A stretch of DNA of 64,000 bases from Siphonodentalium dalli (taxonomy: Eukaryota; Mollusca; Scaphopoda; Gadilida; Siphonodentaliidae). The position numbers and the translations under genes are program-made. This document shows, piece after piece, positions 58,501 through 64,000 of this stretch. The notes beneath the pieces are model-generated. The model was not told the DNA's origin. It saw only the letters and a list, made by a program, of their open reading frames with translations, and made no database searches. The first letter of the stretch is position 1. The number at the start of each line of letters is the position of its first letter. Where the stretch lies: positions 62,933,127-62,997,126 of the forward strand of contig CP136061.1 in NCBI GenBank assembly GCA_032622095.1, written 5' to 3'.

Positions 58501-58798
58501 ATATGAGACATTTGGAAAACAGGGGTATGTGCTTATAAAACATTTTGTTTCATATAATAGAAACTAGTATTTAATTTGAAAAAGGAGGAAGAAGTTCATT
58601 TCAGTCATTAATGATGGATGTTGTCAAATTAATTAATCGCTCATTACTCCAACTATCTCAGAAGAAAAATGTGGATATATTCAAAGGATGCGGTCCAGAC
58701 TTTAGTCTAACATTCTCATTTCAGTGAAGCAAGAGTTGGATGATCGAGAGAAACTTGAGAATACATTCGCTGAAAAATTGAAAGAGGCAGATGTTCAG
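40494..58798 (+). CDS. SYCP1: Synaptonemal complex protein 1 homologue (5' portion, continues past the window)
   Basis: SYCP1 forms the transverse filaments that zip homologous chromosomes together in meiosis; its coiled coil anchors at the chromosome axis by the C-terminus and self-assembles head to head at the N-terminus in the midline. Seven exons from 41472 join in phase (one with a damaged donor) and align with few or no gaps to human SYCP1 from about residue 102. LSSLHAKLHQEADKIRKWKV matches human LSRVYSKLYKEAEKIKKWKV, followed by QTEIELRQK, INATRDMCNILK and a long heptad-rich charged region. A candidate N-terminal exon lies at 40494-40569. The rest of the coiled coil and the C-terminus must lie beyond 64000. 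Introns are large (0.2 to 6.8 kb) and full of transposons. The N-terminal leader before the coiled coil looks shorter (about 40 residues) than in human (about 100). Confidence 0.88.
41157..41275. repeat. ~115 bp palindromic MITE-like repeat, copy 2 (inverted)
   Basis: AATTGGCTACGGCAATCAGC, GAAGCAAACTGGGCCACGGC and GGATTGCCGAAGCAAAACAA: the reverse complement of the 39733 copy. Confidence 0.8.
41472..41614 (+). CDS. SYCP1: SYCP1 exon with the N-terminal coiled-coil start; donor is GG not GT
   Basis: Encodes NINKRNIQEQENQHEGER, then LSSLHAKLHQEADKIRKWKV and QTEIELRQK. The Leu-x-x-Leu-x-x-x-Leu pattern aligns with human L102, V105 and L109 of the head-to-head self-assembly segment. The coding match ends at AAG (41612-41614), and the next exon continues the alignment with no gap. 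The bases after AAG are GGGAGT where GTGAGT would be expected, so the donor has G at position +2. No nearby GT gives the right phase. The start at 41472 (after TTTGTAG) is less certain than the end. Confidence 0.88.
42011..44270. mobile_element. TIR element of 2.26 kb enclosing a hAT element, in an SYCP1 intron
   Basis: ATGATTAGGCCTAAAAAAAA..CCTTTGTTTCCC and TAGGTGCGGGTG at the left mirror GGTGCGGGCGGGTTAGGGGA-AACAAAGG and TTTTGGTTAGGCCTTATCAT at the right. The hAT element 42633-44036 occupies most of its interior. Confidence 0.68.
42633..44036. mobile_element. hAT-type non-autonomous element, 1.40 kb
   Basis: TAGTGATTAGCCGAT at the left, ATCGGCTCATCACTA at the right. Flanks GAAGATTT and GAAGATTA are a near-perfect 8-bp duplication (7 of 8). 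Subterminal CAATCGGCCGATTC occurs at both ends. No transposase. Related ends in 52025-52870. Confidence 0.85.
44395..45300 (+). repeat. Tandem-core element, ~161 bp units, SYCP1 intron
   Basis: A GC-rich end (GGCGGGCGGGCGGCGGGCGG) is followed by units with CGATAACTC at 44643, 44804, 44965 and 45128 (161-163 spacing), each with AATATTAACCGATTTCAACA and GGAGTTATGGGTCTTAGTTT. Ends near AGATGCGTACCCCTTGTTCA. The long frames inside follow the unit period only. Confidence 0.88.
45671..45697. repeat. T27 homopolymer
   Basis: A run of 27 T next to a hAT-like terminus (TAGTGATGGGCAGTTAACCG at 45625) whose partner end I did not find. Confidence 0.8.
46885..48250 (+). repeat. Dispersed repeat region in an SYCP1 intron
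   Basis: 46885-47060 has the 'TATACCCCTGC..GTTATGGGGGGGGGTACATT' start common to invertebrate repeat families with CTGTCCGTCCATCTGTGG. At 47146-47312 and again at 48140-48245 occurs GGGACACCTGTT with GGTCTGGTGG and GAAAATCCATT. 47935-48175 repeats the 26215-26545 sequence on the plus strand. Confidence 0.65.
48457..48522 (+). CDS. SYCP1: SYCP1 coiled-coil exon
   Basis: Twenty-two codons, DGKLQEANNTAEKLRSSIIE then VQ, between a TTTTTGTAG acceptor and a GTAGAT donor. Aligns residue for residue with human ESKLQENRKIIEAQRKAIQE-LQ. Confidence 0.9.
49495..49865. repeat. Minisatellite, ~30-38 bp unit
   Basis: About eleven copies of GATTAGGTTATGGTTATGAG-CCTGGTTGTC with variants. Confidence 0.88.
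50195..50262 (+). CDS. SYCP1: SYCP1 coiled-coil exon
   Basis: Encodes LQNESLSLRLQEEMDNRTEI and MT plus two bases of a Lys codon completed by the next exon. Aligns with human FGNEKVSLKLEEGIQENKDL. The donor, GTTCGT, is weak at positions +3 to +4 but the phase fits the next exon. Confidence 0.88.
50365..51505 (+). repeat. Tandem-core element, 160-175 bp units, SYCP1 intron
   Basis: Left end CCCTCGCCGAATTGAAAATT-TGCGGGGGATA. CACAGGGCTCATTTCCACAA recurs at 50602, 50777, 50945, 51106 and 51266 with a variant at 51426. Each unit also has GAGTTCGCAAACCAG and GAGTTATTGGACTTTGTTTA. Right end GACAAAATCCCACCTCTTGT-TT. A further end-like piece (CAATTTGGCGGGGGATACGG) lies at 51560. Confidence 0.9.
52025..52870. 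mobile_element. hAT-type non-autonomous element, 846 bp
   Basis: AAGTGATGTACCGATTATCG at the left and its partial complement ACGATAATC..TACATCACTA at the right. Perfect 8-bp duplication AATATGAA (52017-52024 and 52871-52878). GGCCGATA words occur at both ends as in 42633-44036. Confidence 0.9.
53010..53029. repeat. G20 homopolymer
   Basis: Twenty G, about 60 bases upstream of an SYCP1 exon; a likely place for length errors. Confidence 0.85.
53088..53161 (+). CDS. SYCP1: SYCP1 coiled-coil exon
   Basis: After a strong TTTTATTTCAG acceptor the exon encodes INATRDMCNILKNHTASVDE and AFKK. Human has NNATRHLCNLLK at this place. Ends in phase 1 before GTAATT. Confidence 0.92.
53246..53420 (+). repeat. 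Coding-like repeat fragment, copy 1
   Basis: Frame with KEIGYKLILVSFDAEKPQEQ and HIQNP. The same peptide pattern, EIRYKLILVSFNMEKHQEQH, occurs on the minus strand at 55050-55225. Lies between two SYCP1 exons whose phases join without it. Confidence 0.65.
53645..53757. repeat. ~115 bp palindromic MITE-like repeat, copy 3
   Basis: TTGTTTGGCTTCTGTAATCC, CCATGGCCCAGTTTTCTTCA and GGCATTGCTGATTACTGTAG: a decayed direct copy of 39733-39850. Confidence 0.75.
53760..54985. other. SYCP1 intron, no feature recognised
   Basis: AT-rich, no exon or clear repeat seen. Confidence 0.4.
54986..55225 (-). repeat. Coding-like repeat fragment, copy 2 (inverted)
   Basis: A 79-codon frame with EIRYKLILVSFNMEKHQEQH, NPLMGKFRIQDGVHN and MSFPKWQPKSNENYILYKIE then stop. 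The pattern of mostly conservative amino-acid changes against copy 1 suggests a fragment of a once-coding transposon. I cannot name the family. Confidence 0.6.
55385..55740 (+). repeat. Dispersed ~190 bp unit repeat, two units
   Basis: GTGGGGGTATACTGGATTGT start, then CATATATCTCAGCCATGGTT and GAGTTATCCTTTGGTTGACT; second partial unit from about 55640. Relatives at 7930, 13600 and 40050. Confidence 0.65.
56218..56276 (+). CDS. SYCP1: SYCP1 coiled-coil exon
   Basis: Encodes CETERTELKYKEREHCKEFE (first codon split with the previous exon) before a consensus GTGAGT donor. The heptad-rich charged sequence continues the alignment to human KYEYEREETRQVYMDL. Confidence 0.87.
57069..57445. mobile_element. 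hAT-type MITE, 377 bp
   Basis: CAGGGGCGCCGGAAG and CTTCCGGCACCCCTG ends, perfect 8-bp duplication CAAGTATT (57061-57068 and 57446-57453). AAAGGGCA words repeat inside, with a C-rich right side. Confidence 0.92.
58455..58524 (+). CDS. SYCP1: SYCP1 coiled-coil exon
   Basis: Encodes MLSEKFRTLDIRAKEDMRHL and ENR, phase 1 at the end before GTATGT. Aligns with human MITAFEELRVQAENSRLEM. Confidence 0.87.
58725..58798 (+). CDS. SYCP1: SYCP1 coiled-coil exon (last one in the window)
   Basis: Encodes VKQELDDREKLENTFAEKLK and EADVQ after a CATTTCAG acceptor, phase 0 at the end before GTATTG. The next exon was not found in the remaining 5.2 kb, so intron sequence runs to the right edge. Confidence 0.87.
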
Positions 58799-58826
58799 GT
58801 ATTGGAATTATGACATGTACACATGT

Positions 58827-59087
58827 TAACAATTTCTATACTGAATGGATTCTCCCACTCAGTTAAAACAGTGTACATAGGAATGGTCCATTATTCATTT
58901 GTTGTGGTTTTTATGAAAAAAAGAGGATGACAGATCATAAAAGTGCAGAAGGAGTCCTATATATTGCAGGGAAATGTTCAAATAATAAGTTCAACAAACG
59001 ACCTATGGTCATTTGTTTAACTTATTATCTGAACATTTCCTGTGGGATAACTACTCATCAATGATGCTTTAGTATAGAATGGGTTAA
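58827..59087. mobile_element. TTAA/CCCTTT MITE family F1, copy 4
   Basis: TTCTATACTGAATGGATTCT at the left, GCTTTAGTATAGAATGGGTT-AA at the right. The centre is a long near-perfect palindrome: GGAAATGTTCAAATAATAAG and CTTATTATCTGAACATTTCC. Confidence 0.8.
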
Positions 59088-59904
59088 TTCAGTCTTTCAT
59101 ATGAGACTAATAATACAGTACTTTTTATCAATAAAGCTGAAATGGATACTAGTAGTGTATTTAAAGTGATGTGAAACACTCCGGTAGGGTGATCAAATAG
59201 ATATGGAGAATAATCTTGTTCAAAGTAGTTATTTTTTACGAATATTAATCCAAATTCACAACAAGTACCTCATTCTTATATATCAATTAAATGCAATGAC
59301 TCTAGATGGCGAAATCAAAATCGTTTGCGTTAGTTTATTGCCGATTGTTGCGTCCCAAATTAAGATGTAAATATTTACAATTGAGCGTAGTTCAGAATTT
59401 TTTTTTTATGGAGTGGTATGGTTGATTCATTTGAAATTTTCGGTGATCTTAGTAGAATATGATTCATTCCCCAGGTTGGCATAGCGCCTGAGTACTAACT
59501 TTAATAAGTTTATCGCACTCGAACAATTCCGTAATATGTCTTTAATTGTTCAAATATTTGTCCATGATATTTTAATAGTATTTGTTATTCATCGAATCAT
59601 CAAGGTTGTTTCCCGACCATCAGTAGCACACATTGTCATATTCACGACGAACAGGAAAGCGTTATCAGTCAGCATATTGAGTTGTCTCCCTTTTAGGCCA
59701 AAACAAAAATGGTTTATGATTCTCAGGCATCCCCGCATCGAACAAAAATGGCCTGCGTTAGACCATTTTATTACGATTTGGATTTCACCATGGTGTATGT
59801 GTGGGTATTCAACAAAAGACCATAGGCAACGATAACTGTCAGGTATATTGTTTATTGGTCAAATGTGTTGAAATATTTCTATTTGCGGTCAGCAGAAAGT
59901 TGGG

Positions 59905-60698
59905 TACCTTACTCGATAATACTCGTATTTAAATTCGCACAGTACTATTTTTTTGCTCAGTTTTGAATTCACACACCTTAAATTCATGCACATTTCTGCA
60001 CGAATTTAAAACTGACAAATATGTTTTTGCAAAAGTCGTGGATCTGATGACAGTTTCAATACTTAGTCGTTTCCGAAAGATACATGTGTATATTAAACAG
60101 GGGGATCACAGCGGATTAACATCATGTAAACCATAACTGCATCATCATTTTGTTTCGATGATGGATGTTTATATGCCCCTTTTAATTATTCTGATATTGA
60201 AATAGTTACGGACTGCATGGACATCAATGTATTAAAAACAGAAAACCACAATCGAGAAGACAACTGACTTCAGAAAAATCAACACTTGGCTGTGAGTTGG
60301 GATGACCTAGCTAACTCAGACTGTATGATCACGATGTAAACGGGACATGCTTTCATGCAAATGCAATCTAGAATATGTGTATTTCTTACAAGCATTTCAA
60401 CATCGTCGACATTACCATTATTTGTAGTTGTACGTCCCATGGCATTGAATAATGATTTTTTTATGTTTTATATTGGTGGACATAAATATAGGCCTATCAC
60501 ATATATAGGCGTAAATGTCTATTCAGTATCCAACCTTTTGTAATGTTTGTAACTCATCAACATGACCCTCAATCCTGTTTTCCCTGTGGTTAATTAGTTT
60601 AAACTCAGGAGTCATACTATTTTTCGCTCAGTTTTAAATTTGTGCACCGATGGGTGCACGAAAAATAGTACTGCACGAATTTAAATACGAGTAAGGTA
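59905..60698. mobile_element. TIR element, TA target site, copy 2
   Basis: CCTTACTCGATAATACTCGT..AAATTCGCACAGTACTATTTTT at the left mirrors AAAAATAGTACTGCACGAAT-TTAAATACGAGTAAGG at the right. Same family as 4914-5670 (shared TTTTTCGCTCAGTTTTAA). Confidence 0.82.
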
Positions 60699-60699
60699 T

Positions 60700-61597
60700 T
60701 GAAAGATCAATCGAAAAGTAATAAAAACTCAGTTTGACAATCAGTGTATATTGGCCATGTTTTAAAAAGTTTTATTGTCTATCATCATCCATTGCAGTAC
60801 ATATACAGTCTCTAATAATAATAAGATAAGTGAATAAGTGAACCAAGACTTTCTATGATAGTTTGGAAGATCACTTTATCTTTTCGTTTCAACAGGTTTC
60901 AACTGTATTTATGTTCTGTATTTTTATATGAATGGGATATGTAGTTCTGCGTGTTGTTCAAAATGATTGCCGATAAAAATCATATCAATATATATATCAT
61001 TATAGGTAATCCCTATATGATGTACGGGTAGTACAATGTGATAATTTGTCATTCTTTATCAGATTAAATTAGATTATATCCATTACAAAGTTCTCCCTAC
61101 ATTTTCTGGACCTGGGAAGGTGTAATAACCCATTCTTACTATGCCAGTCTATGGGCAGAAAAAAATAAAATAATAAAACCCTCGCGCCTGCATTGATTTT
61201 CGAAAAAAAATTGCCTCAGAGTCAAATTTCTTTTTTTGTTTGACCTTAATAACTAAATTTATATGGCTGCTAAAGTTATATTATCTTAACAACAAAATAC
61301 GCTATTTAAAAATGGTTAATGTAGATCCCTGGTTTGAATTTATCAATTTAGCTTCAATGATTCTATGTGCTTGGGGCAACGAACAGTCCGAGTTCACAAG
61401 ACTGACTGATTTACTGACATCATCTTTATAATAGAAATACCTGGATGATGTTATCAGAATGGTGTCAATAATCCAAGTGTCACTTCCCACAATCGACATG
61501 ACTGCAACTTACTAAATTTCAACCTATTCAGGACACTTCTTGGACCTCCTGGAGCCTTGTTCTCAAGTGTTTACCCTTACCGAAATCACAAGCCCTC
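60700..61597. other. SYCP1 intron, no feature recognised
   Basis: No exon or repeat seen. Confidence 0.4.
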
Positions 61598-61993
61598 GGT
61601 AAGCATTCAGGAAGGATTCGAATGTTTACAAATGAAGACTTAAATGAATCCTTATCTCAATCAATGCAATGGGCCAGTTACAGGCAAAATAAGCACTCGA
61701 AACAGAATTTAGCCCTCAATAGGGCCGACTTATTTAAATGAGCTAAGTACTCCCATAAGCACTCGAAGGCTTATTAAGCCTTCGAGGGTTTAGCTCATTT
61801 AAATAAGTCGACCCTATAGAAGGCTTGTTGGTTCCCGTAAGCACTCGAAGGCTAAATAAGACTTCATAATTTGCATATAAGGCTTCGAGGACTTATATTT
61901 AAGGCTTCGAAGCCTTATATGCAAATGATGAATGCTTAAATGAAGCCTTACGAACCATGTCTTGAATCCTTAAATTGGTCCCTGAATGCTAAA
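61598..61993. repeat. Nested palindrome cluster
   Basis: Outer inverted pieces GTAAGCATTCAGGAAGGATT and its partial complement near 61965-61993; a hairpin 61720-61815 with GCCGACTTATTTAAATGAGC arms; inside it a perfect 12-base-arm palindrome CTCGAAGGCTTA/T/TAAGCCTTCGAG at 61762-61786; a second hairpin at about 61870-61930 with ATTTGCATATAAGGCTTCG arms. Likely a MITE with internal hairpins. Confidence 0.8.
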
Positions 61994-63864
61994 GATTATG
62001 GTGAAATGATGGCCTGTTTTCATAGAGTTACCTATACTGCATGGAAATGAGGGATAACTCTATGCAGGATGCATGGGAATATGGGTGGTGTCATCAAAAT
62101 TGGATATCCCTTCTGGAAATGCTAGAAATAACAAAACAATTATGAAGTGATAACAATTTTATATTTGTGAAATGAACCATTTTGAGTATATATGTATATC
62201 AAGAATTTATGTTAGCTGTCACTATCATGTCCATGTTTAATGCAATTTGATTTCTGTACTCTAGCTCAGGCTCCGTGTAGGTCGCCCCTAGCTAATAAAT
62301 TGTTTAGGATATATGTCAATTCCACTGGCGATGCATGCAGTCTCAGTCTTCTTTTCTGGGAGTCGTTTTCAAATTCTGAAATGAGAAATAGTCAACAAAT
62401 TTTAAATTATGTTTACATCAGAAATAACTGAAATGATATTATTATGTTTCAGAAAATGAGTTATGTGAATGATACAGTTGTTTGTAAATTTATCAAAATT
62501 GTATTGGACCAGATTGGACTGAATATTAATATTTTTAGCTAGCATTGAACTATTAAAATGCCCAAAAAATTATATTGGTGATGTTTTTTGTGGATTTAAC
62601 ATCCGATAAACCAACTTTTGAGTGATAATCAGTTTATGATATCATTATGCAGGCATATCCAAAATTGAGATTAGATAGCTGATTAGATATTCTAAATGTG
62701 TGCATTAACTGGAAGGAAATGGTTCAAATAATAAGAAAATAAGATATCCAATTTATAATATAATGCTAGTTTTATAATGCTAATTTAACTTACTTTTTGC
62801 ATTAATGCCCTTTGCTGTCATTTTCTTGTTAAATAGGAAATCATTGGACCAGCGATATATGGTTTCATATAGGTTCGTATATCAATATTGCTCCTATAGG
62901 ATATACATCCAACATGGCGGCGCGTCCCGTATCCAATCACGTGATTAAGAACGCTCTATATTACTAGTTTTGGAACCCATTGGCTCCCCTGCATTTAAAT
63001 TACCATAGGTTCAAACAATTTTTAAGACGTGTATAATGTTCTTGTTCAATATGCCAACATTATCTTCCTCTGAAATTGATGTTACCATGCATATACTAAT
63101 AATTAATTAATTATGAATAATAAATAGATTATGTACACTGAAAATTCATAAAACACCAGAAGTCCACACAACCTTTTTAGTATTTACCCAAATATCAATT
63201 CATGCAGTTAATTGTCAACAGATGGAGATTGTCAGTTTAAAAATCAATGCACAAAATTGAGCAGTTATTTTAAAGTCACAGAAAATTTATGATACCATGC
63301 ATCTATTTAATGCTGAATTTTTAAAATAACAGTTAAATAGATGGTATAATTATTTTCTTTGCTGACCCCAACATTATTTTTGTAACTCCATGCAAATTGT
63401 AATGCTGACAATTAATTGACCTGTATCTGTCAGGCAACCTCAGCAAAATTTCATATTTTTTGGAGACCTGTCAATTTAAAATGTTATTAACTATAAATTA
63501 AATTGCCAGTCATTTATAATACTTAAATTACGAATAAAGTATAAATATAAACATCATCCTATATGTTATAATTTGATAAAATAAATGCAAAGTATATACT
63601 CACCTGAATTTAAACTATCAGTAAATAATCCTGAATGTGACATAAAGAAAACCAATATAAACCTTGACTTCCCATTGTGAGCTATCCACAGTTTGTGAAT
63701 TTGAGAAAATTCCATCTGGTCTCAATTTGCATTGAGGGCAAGTCAGGGTGATTACATAACAGGTACTCATAGACACAGAGTAAAGCAGTTGTCCCAATTA
63801 AATAGTAGGATTGATTACAATGTTAAAGTGATTTATTACTGGCAATGAAATGAATCAGACTTAT
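61994..63864. other. SYCP1 intron, no feature recognised
   Basis: AT-rich. A frame after TTTCAG at 62449 does not fit the coiled-coil pattern. CATATGGCGGCGCG-like GC-richer bases near 62910 stand alone. Confidence 0.4.
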
Positions 63865-64000
63865 ACAGGGATGTGGCTAGAAGGTCTCCATTGGGCAAGG
63901 GGGTGTTCACCTTGGAATTTCCAACTACATTTCCTCCCTTGCACCAAACCCCCAAATTGCACCCTCCCCCTTGGGCTTTGCTTTTTCTCAATTGGTACCT
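63865..64000 (+). repeat. Partial relative of the 28.0-28.8 kb foldback, cut by the window edge
   Basis: GATGTGGCTAGAAGGTCTCC, CACCTTGGAATTTCCAA and a C-rich stretch match 28430-28560 (GACGTGGCCAGAGGGTCTCC, CACCCTGGAATTTCCAA). Confidence 0.7.

Noticed and set aside
62449-62540. Frame after GTTTCAG (KMSYVNDTVVCKF) considered as the next SYCP1 exon
   Set aside because: No charged heptad pattern, no match to the expected human region, and no convincing donor.

Overview
The window is AT-rich, intron-rich animal DNA. Codon use, GT-AG introns, many short terminal-inverted-repeat (TIR) transposons, and several elements built around 160-175 bp tandem cores point to a lophotrochozoan, most likely a bivalve mollusc. 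The organism is an inference; no species-specific sequence was available to me. Most open frames in the window are chance frames in repeats. The real coding sequence lies in short exons.

Two genes are supported, arranged head to head. On the minus strand, 27005 down to 6846, is a complete 11-exon ACAD8 (mitochondrial isobutyryl-CoA dehydrogenase, valine catabolism). It runs from a mitochondrial presequence to the stop codon, and its length matches the human enzyme (415 residues) once one surplus base in exon 2 is discounted. As given, that base shifts the frame and creates a stop at codon 68. On the plus strand, from about 40.5 kb to beyond the right edge, is the 5' part of an SYCP1 homologue (transverse filament of the synaptonemal complex): seven confident coiled-coil exons and one candidate N-terminal exon. 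The first confident exon ends at a GG instead of a GT donor.

The rest is repeats. (1) 1-960 and 17.1-18.7 kb hold inverted copies of one tandem array; the second shows an alternating 164/157 bp pattern. (2) ACAD8 introns hold a foldback with ~480 bp arms (8.9-12.1 kb), a TA-flanked element (15.4-16.7 kb), hAT elements with exact 8-bp target duplications (20.6-21.0 and 25.3-26.7 kb), 5S-rRNA-like copies (24.5-24.9 kb) and TTAA/CCCTTT MITEs. (3) The 27.0-40.5 kb intergenic space is largely nested transposons (27.46-31.13 and 34.97-37.18 kb) and degenerate tandem repeats. (4) SYCP1 introns carry hAT elements (42.6-44.0, 52.0-52.9 and 57.1-57.4 kb), two further tandem-core elements (44.4-45.3 and 50.4-51.5 kb) and a palindrome cluster (61.6-62.0 kb).

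The two genes share no known pathway (mitochondrial valine oxidation and meiotic chromosome synapsis); their adjacency is only positional. I saw no CRISPR, operon, prokaryotic or viral gene. I did not find a clear new biological system. The points most worth checking are the two gene-breaking lesions and the repeated 'conserved ends plus tandem core' architecture.
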